From: Agapanthus africanus
Lineage: Eukaryota; Streptophyta; Magnoliopsida; Asparagales; Amaryllidaceae
Direction of reading: 5' to 3'
Assembly: GCA_030015575.1 (NCBI GenBank)
Contig: CM057340.1
Location: forward strand, 753,617,632-753,681,631
DNA length: 64,000 nt
Positions within the stretch are counted from its first letter, which is position 1, and each line of letters begins with the position of its first letter. This document shows, in pieces, positions 10,027 to 20,050 of this stretch. A program made the position numbers and the translations under genes. The notes under the pieces are model-generated. The model was not told where the DNA came from. It saw only the letters and a program-made list of their open reading frames with translations, and did not search any database.

Positions 10027-10239
10027 GCTATTTAGTTGCCCCTACGGATTTGTCCGTAGGTCCTTGGTTTGCGGCTCCGTAGGGGCAAACACCAAATTAA
10101 GAATTAATATTTTTATTCTTGAACGTCTTGGCCCGTAGGGGCAACCTTATAGCCCTACAGATTAATCCGTAGGGCCAACATAAATCTGCCCCTACGGATT
10201 TCAATATCCGTAGGGGCAACCCCCTATTTTAGTAGTATG
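10027..10239. repeat. CACTA 1 subterminal hairpin repeats and terminus
   Basis: Several inverted pairs of cccctacgg and ccgtagggg separated by 6-13 bases, for example at 10038-10060 and 10190-10217, run up to the terminus near 10239. Such subterminal motifs are the binding sites of the TnpA-type protein in the En/Spm system. Confidence 0.75.
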
Positions 10240-10747
10240 AAAATTTCTAAAAATATCTATAATTTACTAAATTTAAATTAAATAAATACGGTTAGTGTTA
10301 ATTTTTGAATTGAGGACTTTATGAGATGCGATATAACAAAGATATACAAGTTTATGTTTAAATTTGTAAGGCACGTCTTTTTTTGGGGTTTTGGATCATG
10401 AAAGAGAATGTATAATGAATGAGAGAAAGGATTATTGAGTTTTCATTTTCTTATTTTTTGTTTTTTTTTATGGATGGGTTGGACATCTCCGATTCTCAAC
10501 TCGGTTATTGGAATTGTGTTATTTTGTTTTAATTTTGTTGATTAATAACACTATAACAGTAATTAAAGATGAGAATTCAAAGTTTTTCTTAAATTTTGTG
10601 CAGATGATTTGGCTTTAAGAAGAGGGAAAGCACAAACATGCAATACTTCTTGAAATTTTTGTCCTGAAATCTCTAATATTATAATGCCAACTCAGATAGC
10701 TCATCTATATTATAGAAATATAAGAAAAATAGAAAAAAAATATATTA
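10240..10747. other. AT-rich spacer, nothing recognised
   Basis: About 500 bases of AT-rich DNA between the CACTA 1 end and the Helitron candidate. I see no supported open frame, repeat pair or RNA gene. Confidence 0.6.
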
Positions 10748-11283
10748 TCTCTACTATTATAGGACAAAAAAAGCAGGGCCATTTAATTTTGAAATTGATT
10801 AATGAAATGGCTTATTACCTTTTCAGAGAAATCAAATAAAAAATGCTAATCAAATGTCATTCATTGTTATTTTACAAGTGCGTTGTACGTAATTAAATTG
10901 CTACGTCATTATTATTTAATAAGTGTAGCTAAATTAATAAAGAAACTTGTGATAAAAATTTATATAACACGTACAATTAATGCACGTGTCAAAAAATCTA
11001 TTCATTTATAATGCATTAGGTGGTTCCATGTCACCATAACAATACAAATTTAATAAATACAACTTCTCTTTCTTGCCGGTTTTTTAAATTCAAATTCAAA
11101 CCAAACAATAGTCCCAAATAAAAACACAATACACTATATTTATAAGTCAATATTCTATCCAAAAATTAACATATAGAACCTAGAAAACTCACCATGAGAA
11201 TGGAGTAGATAAAAATGAGTATAAGTAGATCAAAATAAATACAGACATGCATTGCACATGCATTGCACGGGCAAAAATCCTAG
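10748..11283 (+). mobile_element. small non-autonomous Helitron candidate (536 bp)
   Basis: The left end is A followed by TCTCTACTATTATAGG, matching the TC-start typical of plant Helitrons. The right end is CTAG followed by T, giving the required A|TC...CTAG|T insertion pattern. Just before the right end a GC-rich motif, tgcattgcacgggc, resembles the usual terminal hairpin region, and tgcattgcac is repeated next to it. There is no coding capacity. No empty site is available to prove mobility. Confidence 0.55.
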
Positions 11284-11403
11284 TGAGTAATAATGACAAC
11301 CACCATCCTTTCTCACCAACTTTTCAATTTAAATTCAAACAAATGGAACTAAAATTCCAATTATAGAGTTCTCTATAACACCAAAATAAATATTTATGGA
11401 GCC
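11284..11403. other. short AT-rich spacer before the MULE
   Basis: No feature seen. The last bases before 11413 form the left MULE target duplication (11404-11412). Confidence 0.5.
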
Positions 11404-11412
11404 AATATTTAA
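11404..11412 (+). repeat. left 9-bp target-site duplication of the MULE
   Basis: aatatttaa, identical to 13817-13825. Confidence 0.92.
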
Positions 11413-11880
11413 GGTTTTTTTTTTGAAATAATATTATTTTAAAATTATATTATTAAAATAGGATAGTTGAAATTAAAATTATGCAAGTAGGGTGGTTTGC
11501 ATCCCACCCCCACCCCCAGAATAGGGGGCGGGTATACATTTGTATAGGGGGCGGGTTCCCAGAACCCGCCCCATTTTTTTTATTTTTTTTAAAATTATTT
11601 TTAAATTATTAATTATAATTATTAATTATATAATTATAATTATAAATATAATATTAATTCTGATTTTAATTATAATTATAATTCTTAAAAATAAAATAAA
11701 AGTAAATAAACGAAAAAAATATTTAAATTAAATAATAAAATTTCACTATATCAATGTTTTTTACAGAATGAATCCGTCAAAATTTACAATACCAAAAATT
11801 GCTATCCGATTTCTATCTCGACGGTCAAATTTATAATATCAAAATGAATCCGTCAAATTTCCAATGTGAAAAAATCCTAT
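11413..11880 (+). repeat. left terminal inverted repeat of the MULE
   Basis: Aligns as inverted repeat with about 13300-13816 over roughly 400-500 bases. It includes the block cccacccccaccccc, a G/C-rich hairpin gggcgggttc / gaacccgccc (about 11549-11572), an A/T tract and the unit gaatccgtcaaa. Compared with the right copy it has lost one of two GC-rich hairpins. Confidence 0.85.
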
Positions 11881-12356
11881 CTGTTTGTAAAATTTAAATA
11901 CTATTTTTTTCCTTTTTCTTTTCCCTTATGAAATTCGAGAAGGCTTGACATAAGCCTATGCCTCCTGTGATGACTGGAGGAACCACCCGTTTCTTGGATA
12001 GATGGCGGCGTCGGCGTCGGCGTCGGCGTCTGCTCTTCTGCTTCGAGTTCGGGTTCTGCTTCAGCTTCGTCTTCAGCAGCGTCTTAGACAGGCTGTTGAT
12101 CCGCAAATCCTGAACCTAAATGTGGGACAGGTGTCGGATATGTGCTGCTTCCCAACAAATTTGTGTAGGACGCTAAATCCGTATCCCAACTGGGCAGTTG
12201 TAGCGAAGAACCTGTCCCGGTTTCATGCGGCCGATGCTGCACAAAACCTTGGCCCCATGGCTGTGCAAATCCTGACCCCTAAGGGTGTTGTTGTTGCGCA
12301 AAACCTGAACGGATTTATGCATCATATCTGATAGACATCCGGGAATACTAGCTGCA
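11881..12356. other. internal MULE region upstream of the transposase remnant
   Basis: Contains a GGC/GTC trinucleotide run at about 12002-12030 and GC-richer DNA that may be left over from the 5' part of the transposase gene. I cannot recognise a domain in any frame, and there is no sign of a complete N-terminal exon. Confidence 0.5.
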
Positions 12357-13286
12357 ATGAGATCTGTATTTCTGACGACCCCACATAGGTTTTGCCTACG
12401 ACACTTCAGGCAAAATTTTGATCAAAAATTTAAAAATTCGGATTTACATAAACTTATGTACAGAGCCGGTGAAACGCCTGACCCTAATGTTCACGACATA
12501 TACATAACGAAAATTGGGGAGATGAGTCAAGCCGCGAAAGCGTGGTTAGATGAGTATCCAGTACGCATGTGGTCACAAGCACATGATGATGGGTGCAGAT
12601 ATCTCCTAATGACGACTAATAGGTCTGAAAGCTTCAACGGTGTTCTTAAAGGGGTTAGAGGCTTACCAATACAGGGGTTGATTGTTCGAACATTTTTCCG
12701 GATGAATACTTATTTTGTGCACAGAAGAGAAAAGTCCTTGGCGATGGACACTCCGCTCACCGCGTATTACGAAGATATTTTTCGGAAAAGAGAGCGCAGA
12801 GCACAATACTACAGATCCGAAAGGTTTGACACGGCGGAGTTTCAGGTAACGAGCGGTAATGGGAATCAATATACCGTGAACTTTAGAGATGAAGGGCTCT
12901 CTTCGTGTACATGCGGTCTTTTCCAGCAACAACATTTACCTTGTGCCCACGTAATTGCTGCTGCGAGCAGCATGCATATCTTACATTACAATTTTGCTTC
13001 CCATTACTATACAGTTTCCAATTACCAAGGCGCATATGATCCAAAATTTCATCCTATACCGGACAGTCGCTATTGGCACTATTATACTGCCAACAGACAA
13101 ACACCGACTGTATTACCGCCGGAAAAAAATATAAGGCCCGGAAGACCTAAGGTGCGTCGAGATCGAATGACAATGGACGCTGATCCTCAGCAAAGGCAAT
13201 CCAGATGTAGCCTATGCAAACAACCAGGCCATTATAGGACCAGATGTCCAGGACATGCATCAGGGGCGGGACCTTCAGGATCGTGA
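12357..13286 (+). pseudogene. MURA-type transposase, C-terminal part (309 aa)
   Basis: The protein starts within the end of the MULE transposase domain (HRFCLRHFRQNF, residues 10-21, corresponding to the C..H motif after the DDE core). It continues through the conserved NRSESFNGVLKG region (88-99) and then carries a SWIM zinc finger (C184, C186, C196, H198) and a CCHC knuckle (CSLCKQPGHYRTRC, 284-297). Plant MURA proteins are usually about 600-800 residues, so more than half, including most catalytic residues, is absent. The frame is open, so the loss is a deletion rather than decay by stops. It lies inside the MULE in the plus orientation and cannot catalyse transposition alone. The zinc-binding modules could still bind DNA if expressed. 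Confidence 0.9.
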
Positions 13287-13299
13287 CAAGTGCACTCAG

Positions 13300-13816
13300 A
13301 TTTTTTTGTATTATAAATTTGACGGATTCATTTTGTTATTATAAATTTGACCGTCGATATAGTATTTACATTTTACAAATAGATAGGGTTTTTTTACATT
13401 GTAAATTTGACGGATTCATTCTGTAAAAAACATTCATATAATGAAATTTTAATATTTTTTCCAAATTTACTTTCGTTTATTTATTTTTAAACAATTTTTA
13501 AAATAATTATAATTATCATTATATAATTTTAATTATAATTAAAATCAGAATTAATATTATATTTATAATTATAATTATATAATTAATAATTTAAAAATAA
13601 TTTAAAAAAATAAAAAAAATGGGGCGGGTTCTGGGAACCCGCCCTCTATACAAATGTATAAGGGGCGGGTTCTGGTAACCCGCCCCCTATTCTGGGGGTG
13701 GGGGTGGGGATGGGGTAGGGGGGTGGGGTGCAAACCACCCTACTTTCATAATTTTAATTTCAACTATCCTATTTTAATAATATAATTTTAAAATAATATT
13801 ATTTCAAAAAAAACCC
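13300..13816 (-). repeat. right terminal inverted repeat of the MULE
   Basis: Inverted partner of 11413-11880. It carries two copies of the GC-rich hairpin: ggggcgggttct with ggaacccgccc at 13621-13644, and a second at 13662-13686. They are separated by tatacaaatgtata. The right end aaaaaccc is followed by the exact duplication. Confidence 0.85.
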
Positions 13817-13825
13817 AATATTTAA
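13817..13825 (+). repeat. right 9-bp target-site duplication of the MULE
   Basis: aatatttaa, identical to 11404-11412. Confidence 0.92.
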
Positions 13826-14620
13826 TCAAAAAAGAGATATATCCGCCTAACAAAAATAGCTATCATGTATCCCACACGTGCAAAAATACTGGTTTACAAT
13901 ATCATGAGCATTTGGGTTCTCACAAAAGACTTCACACGTTCGAAGAAAAATAACTAAGGCAAATAATTATCTAACGAGGGGCAAAGAGGAAAATTTATAT
14001 AAATAAAAGGAGAGCTACAATTAAGGAATGTCTTCCTACTTAAAGTATGGAACCAGTATTTACAATTGTCAATATTTGGTCATATCTTTTCTTTTGGAAA
14101 GAAAAATTTGGACAAATCTAACAATTAAAGCTAGCATCACATGCATCCGCATACCTACATGCATTAGTTGAATCTACTACACACATGCTGAGAAGTGAAT
14201 CGCGCATGACTAGCCAGTCTTCTTATGGAAAAAACAAACAATGGTTTTATCCAGATTAGACAAGAGTGAATCGACAAGGATCATCAAAAACTTGAAAGAT
14301 TTAATAGATGTTTGGTTTTGACCAGAATTGGAAGTTATAAAAAAGACAAAGGTTAATTTTGAAATTAAAGTTGAAAGTTGTATAAATATACAAATGTTAC
14401 TCGTGAAATTGAAATCGGAAGTTATACAAAAGGCAATAAAGACAAAAGTCAACAAATGAGAGTTAGAAAAGGCAAAGGTTAACCATGAATTAATTAATGA
14501 ATAAGATGTGACAACTTACCTATGCAGTAAGTCAATGAAAATGAAATGGGGTGAGATACCCAAAAGGTAAAGGCTAACCATAAAATTAATTAACGAATAA
14601 GATTTGAATTCTTACCCATC
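13826..14620. other. AT-rich intergenic DNA
   Basis: No gene supported. Near its end a segment of roughly 45 bases (around 14479-14520, aggttaaccatgaattaatt) is imperfectly repeated at about 14566-14618. This is a small local duplication just upstream of the neprosin-like remnant. Confidence 0.5.
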
Positions 14621-14626
14621 ATCATC

Positions 14627-14635
14627 TATAAAATA
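14627..14635 (+). promoter_or_regulatory. TATA box of the neprosin-like gene remnant
   Basis: TATAAAATA lies 52 bases before the ATG at 14679, a normal plant spacing for a short 5' UTR. The start context catagccATGGcc is favourable. This supports a former gene promoter here. Confidence 0.6.
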
Positions 14636-14678
14636 AAGGAGAGGGAATCACTCATTATTCTATCTCAAACTCATAGCC

Positions 14679-16334
14679 ATGGCCCTAATTTTATTTACCA
14701 ATTTGAATTTTTTGGTGCTTTCTCTAGTTATTTTTAGCAGTGGAAGTGATTGCAAATTAGCAACTACAAAGAATGGTCTAAAGCTAGATACAGAGGCCAA
14801 GGCGCTTCCCAAGCTTCATGTCAAAAATGTTCATGTATTTCATGATATAATCAGACTAAGAGTAAAAATAAAAAGGAGCGATAGTTTGAATAAATGCTCA
14901 CGGTGGATCGAGCCGGGATCTTCCATTTATGAGGGGATGACTAATTTATTCCACATATTATTTTTAAAAAAAATGCATGCGGTGAAGCACTGCTCTATCT
15001 TTTTCATTGATCAAATAAAAAAAAACTTAACCATGGGAATATATATTTTATTTACTCTTTATATCATATTACTCACTCATGACATGATATGCTAATATAC
15101 AAAAATCTGAAATCATTTTGCAGAATGAATCCATTTCGAATATGGATGCCTACAGAAGAAGATGTTTCCTAGAAAGGATTCATATGAATGAATCAAACAT
15201 GGAATTATTCAAACACAAGTTTTCAACCAAGTGATCCTGAAGTCCTCAATAAGGCACGGAATTTGATGTGGGCCTTTTATTGTTAATTTGGTTAATGTGA
15301 GTATTTTGCTTTCTCCTTGCTGCAATTTTTATTGCCTGATAATTTAGTATTCACCTATCTCTACCGTTATAAGGCAAATTCTAAAATCATACGTGATGTC
15401 ATCAATCTCGTTGGACCCTAAAACGGAAAATCCTTCGAACGTTTGAAAACTTGTAGTCTGTCCCCATCAGTTAACTTCCGTTAAATTTTTCATCCAAAAT
15501 TTAATGGCTTGACGAAAATACTCCTCACTTTCTCTAAATGCTATTCTTATGCTTTTTTGTTTTGTAGGGGCATTTTAATCAAGTCATGTAATTTTTTAAT
15601 GGAAAATCTAATAACCCTAGTTGAGGAGGGCAAAAGGCGGAGGTTTTAAATTTTAGAGGGGTTTTCTACTTTTGGGCTAAACAGGAGAGGTTCTTTCATA
15701 AGCCATTAAAAATTTATGAAATTAACGAGAAGAACTTCTAATTTATTCCTCATTTAAATCTCTTTCAATTTCTATAGGGTTATCTCTAGCAATTTAAGTT
15801 TAAACCTAAATGTTTAAATCATATAATATTTATTTAAACAATACATTATCAATTGTACATCCATGAGCATAGCATGTGCAAAACACTAATGCCTTAATAA
15901 TGTAACTAAAGTAAGGGATCAGTAATATTTGCTATTTTCTTATTTAAAGATTCAAATTATATATGTACAATATATATGAGAGAAAAAACAAGCCAAATAT
16001 TATGAAATTCCTTAGATACTTATCACTACCAAAGTTAAATTTTGTATTGTTGTTTGCTTTATTATTTGTGTAAATTGATTTTAATTATTTTAATTCTAAT
16101 TACTTTTTCTTGTGCCAGTGGGCAATACTTCGAATAAGAGGAGGAGAATATTATGGGGCAAAAGCAAGTATAAATGTGTATAGTTTACCTCAAGTTGGAG
16201 ATGATCAAGGAAGCGCGGCGGCGCTTTGGATTGTGAGGGGTTTAGATAGCACACCCGACGACCATTATAATGAAATAAAAGCCGGTTGGCATGTAATAAG
16301 TATATATAGATCTGATGACTTTGAAAGGCTTTAG
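14679..16334 (+). pseudogene. neprosin-family (DUF239) gene remnant
   Basis: The first exon starts with a hydrophobic secretion signal (about 20 residues, MALILFTNLNFLVLSLVIFS) and a short polar stretch, then loses sense after about 14850. A later exon begins after a clean acceptor (tcttgtgccag, ending 16117). It encodes WAILRIRGGEYYGAKASINV, then an ALWIV segment and AGWHV, the start of the neprosin domain with the conserved RGGxYYGAKA pattern, and stops at 16332-16334. The family are secreted plant proteins related to the glutamic prolyl endopeptidase neprosin. The catalytic part beyond AGWHV is missing, and the normal second exon is at best a scrap near 15120-15250. I consider it a truncated pseudogene; a rapidly evolving short gene is less likely. 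Confidence 0.65.
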
Positions 16335-17542
16335 CAATGCAAGAAAACTATGGTTGGGTAATATTTTTTTACCTTGTATCTTCCGTAAGGCCAGTTTTTA
16401 TGTAAGAAAATCGGAGTTTTAAGAAATATTTCTTTTTGATGAAAAACTTTTATGAAGTATTCCAATCTATTTTAAATATCAGTAGGATAGGATTGGAAGG
16501 GATTTAGATCCTCTCCACTTATTATTGGATAGGTCAATTCTTGAATATTAATACCCCTCCATTTGCTTGAAGCTATTTTAAGCTATAAGAAATTAAAGTA
16601 TATATTTTTATATTCTTTATACACACACACATACTTACTGGAATCCTATCTATAATATTTGGAAATAAATCATACCACGTCTTTCGAAAAGAAATAGAAA
16701 ATAAGAAGAAACATTTTTCTTCCACCTATTTTTATAAATTATTTTTGTAAATTACACTTAACATATAAACATTAATATTATCCTTTTTAATCATTTATAA
16801 GAGCACACTATTTGTTTTTGCGCATAAAACTAATTAATCCTCGTCTTCAACCTGATCATTCAAATTAACTTCCTCAACAAAATAATTAATTTAATAGATC
16901 TTAACACAGTACAGTCTATCCTTGAACAATGCCATTATCAGTTTAGGAAATGTATGTCCAAGAATCATTATTCTAATACTTTCAAAGCTTACATATCTAG
17001 CGGTTAATATTTCAAGTTCAACCAAGGCGTACGGGGACCATGACACTTGCTTTTTTGTAACTTGGACGGGTAAGTTACATTTTACTCAATAAAAATATGA
17101 ATGTCTGTACTATCTTGATTCTTGACACCAAATTACTAAATATTTTACATGATTCATGGATTAGGCAGAGAAGAATCATAAAACAGGATCTTACAATCTT
17201 GACTGCAAAGGATTTGTATTGGATAAGTCTCCAGCATACGTTCGAGGAACGAGAATCAGGCCATTATCCGTCTGCAACGGACAACAGTACTATCTAAACC
17301 TCAAAATATTAAAGGTACACAAAACATATTGAATTTAGAAATCTACTAGAATGCTGTTTATGGTCCTAAAGCTGCCCAAAAGACACATTCTTATTACTTG
17401 ACTACCATAAAACATTCAATTTCAACAGAACTGGCAAAAAAAAAAAATGGCACTTTAGCATTATGTTTCCTAATTATATTGGAAATATAAAACAGTGTGA
17501 TCTAAATTACTGTATAACTAATATATATGCACAATCGGCCAT
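16335..17542. other. intergenic AT-rich DNA
   Basis: About 1.2 kb with no supported gene. A short ACAC microsatellite occurs near 16621-16632. The open frame 17097-17297 has no recognisable features and I do not call it. Confidence 0.5.
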
Positions 17543-18115
17543 CACTACTACAATAAGGGGTTGCCTCTACGGATAAAGCCGTAGGTGCAAAGCACCGCCC
17601 TTACGGATATATTTGTAGGGGCACAAAAATACACTGTAGATGCAAAGGCCGCAGGTGCAAGTTTTCGTCCTGAACATGCCCCTACGGAATAATAATAGCC
17701 CCTACGGTGTACTCCGTAGGACGGCATAATCCATAGGGACAAAATATTTATTTAATTTATTGGTTTATAAAATAAAATAGTCGTCCCTCCGGATAAATCC
17801 GTAGGGCCAACGACATGCCCCTATGGAGTTATTCATAGCTCCAGATATAAATCCCTACGGATTTCTTCGTTGGTCCATTTTTATGCCCCTATGGAGTAAT
17901 TCGTAGGGACAGACAAAAGCCCCTACGGATATATTCGTAGGGGCAAGTGTAACGTTTGTTACTGAGTCTATAGGGGCAAAATGTCAGGTATTCTGATATT
18001 TTGTCCCTATGGATAAATTTGTAGGGGCAAATTATGGACCTATGGATTAATACGTAGGTGCAACATATGGCCCTACGGATTAATCCCTAGGGACAAAATA
18101 CCAGGGTTTTTTTTT
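17543..18115. repeat. CACTA 2 terminus and subterminal palindromic repeats
   Basis: After the 18-base terminus about a dozen units of 25-40 bases follow. Each is built from (c)cctacgg or cctatgg, an AT-rich loop and the complement ccgtaggg or cgtagggg. Examples lie near 17679-17730, 17791-17813, 17920-17945 and 18070-18095. They match the right end of CACTA 1. In related elements such repeats bind the transposition protein TnpA. Confidence 0.85.
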
Positions 18116-18349
18116 ATAAAAAAAGGGCTTTTTGTTTTTTCCTCGCCCTGTGCACAATAATACATACAGCATATAACCAAATACCGCAGTATTCATAATC
18201 AACATCTCACGCATAATATATAAAAGAAATCGACAAACATAATACGATATCAATCTAAATCATTGTGAACACGCAAACAACACCAATATCGTCCAAAATA
18301 TATACAATATGTATCATATAAGTACATACATGTTTAAAATATAAAAAAA
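18116..18349. other. CACTA 2 region between subterminal repeats and the last exon
   Basis: AT-rich DNA with no open frame; probably the 3' untranslated part of the transposase gene on the minus strand. Confidence 0.45.
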
Positions 18350-19264
18350 GCTACCCTAGCTCGGTCCAGCTCCTACACCTCTGATAATCGCCGTAATCTG
18401 ACGCATCTGCTCCTCGGTGCAGGCTTGAGTCGTCAAAAACTCGACCAATGAAGGAGCGACTGTGCGGGAGTCTGAGCGGGTTGTGGAGCTGCAGGAGTGG
18501 TCTACGCAATCGCAGCCGAGGTAGTGGCTTGCGGAGCCGCAGCCAAAGGAGATGCATGTGGAGCCGCAGCCGAAATACCATGTCGCATCTGTTCAATTTT
18601 GTGTATAATAAACGAGTAAGAACTGTGTATTAGTCGAATTCGTATCATTATCGGGTTATTACGAAACCCCAATCTAAGAATACTTAGGGACTTAGCTCTC
18701 GTTTGGATATCTAATTTGGAAAACTGTAGTTTATTTTAATTAGACAGTTCTATATAATTATGATTAATCAAAACTAAGTCTACAACCAAATAAGCCCATG
18801 CTACTAATATTGGATATGTTACTATCTATAATATGATATAATATTTTACTATTAAGTAGTATACATACCATCATCTCCTTCAACTTCTGGACGGTGGTCT
18901 TCAAGGTGGCAACATCTTGCTCTAGACGTCGCTCACGGGGGTAGGGGAAGTAACCGCCGGAGTAGAGTCCAACTTCATATGGACCCTGCTAGGATCCAGT
19001 CCCCGGCCTCTCTCCCAACCTCCGTGGTGCCCTCCGTGTGCAGCGTCTAAGACTGGGGTCAGCAGTATCGGATCGTTCTGTCCAGTAAAATCGATCCCCG
19101 ATACCTCCGCCTGCTCCACCACCCGCTCCTACACCCACATTAACCAGTAAAATATAAGTATATCATTTAAATTTGAACTTTTCAAAACAAAAATTTCAAA
19201 CCTGTTAGAATAAATATTTACACTTACGTAATATTCCTGGATAGCGGTGTCGGGGAATCGAAGC

Positions 19265-19269
19265 TTGCC
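19265..19269 (+). repeat. left TSD of the large solo LTR
   Basis: ttgcc, identical to 33600-33604; lies inside a CACTA transposase exon. Confidence 0.88.
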
Positions 19270-20050
19270 TGTAATACCCAGTTTCTTTGTATCCCATTTA
19301 TCCATATTTTCCTAATAATAATTTTCCCTATATTTTCTATTAAATTTTTCCAAATATATTTAATCCAATTATTTTTCTACTAACCCTAATATCTTATCTC
19401 AAACCCCAATCCTATTTCTATTAAAACTAACCCACCAATTCTTTTTCTCTTGGACCAAAGCCCAAACCCCAACTCTCCTTTTCCCTTTCTCCTTCTCCCC
19501 GAGCCGGCCCAACTCCTTCAATTAAATCCAATTTCTCCCGACCCGAACCCGGTCCCTGCCCGACCCGACCCGAACGCATCCTCCTCTTCTTCTTCTCCTT
19601 CCCTTTCTTCCCGCCTCTTTTCTCGCTTCCTCACCCCTCGTCTTCGCCTCAACGAGCCCCCACGACCCGCTCAACCATGACCCTCCCCCTTATCTCGCAT
19701 CTGCTATCCACGACTCGCTCCTCCCCACGACTTCGTTCTCGACTCCACGTTTCCCCCACGGCTTCCCCTCCCTCGCGCTCCCCGAGATCCCCGCTACCAT
19801 CCTCGACCCCCCTCGCCTGCCTCGCCTCCCTCCCACTCTCTTCATCACTCTGTACGCCCCTTCTTCTCCTCTCTCCTCTCCAAAACCCAAGCACCCCACT
19901 GTAAACCCACCGCCGGTTGCAACCGCCACAATCATCCTTACCGTCGAGCACCAACCTCCAGCTTCTCCAACAACGGCCCATAACACCAACCGAGTTCACC
20001 CAACACCTGCAGCACCACTGGAGCTCCACCACGACGCCGCCGGCCTCCTC

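Larger units (their letters stand above)
9645..10239. mobile_element. right end of a CACTA element (CACTA 1)
   Basis: Read from its end inwards on the minus strand the segment starts catactactaaaatagggg, a worn version of the CACTACTACAATAAGGGG terminus of CACTA 2 at 17543. It is followed by the same subterminal cctacgg/ccgtagg repeats (10027-10220). Further in are a cggcggtggcgacgacgag repeat (9852-9940), which codes on the minus strand for a proline/serine-rich stretch, and a C-rich tract (9645-9800). The element continues left but is interrupted by copia A at 9644. Confidence 0.72.
11413..13816 (+). mobile_element. Mutator-like element (MULE) with perfect 9-bp TSD
   Basis: A 2.4 kb DNA transposon with long terminal inverted repeats. 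The left end reads ggttttttttttgaaataat and the right end is its complement. The 9-bp duplication aatatttaa is exact at 11404-11412 and 13817-13825, which is diagnostic of Mutator superfamily insertion. Inside is a truncated MURA-type transposase (12357-13286). The DDE core and N-terminus are missing, so the element is not autonomous. Confidence 0.93.

Noticed and set aside
14679..15095. Whole 138-residue frame as a single-exon gene
   Set aside because: Only the first part has protein-like features; the rest is low-complexity intron-like sequence, so I treat it as exon 1 of a spliced neprosin-like remnant.
17097..17297. 66-residue plus-strand frame
   Set aside because: No domain, no splice context and no similarity to neighbouring elements.
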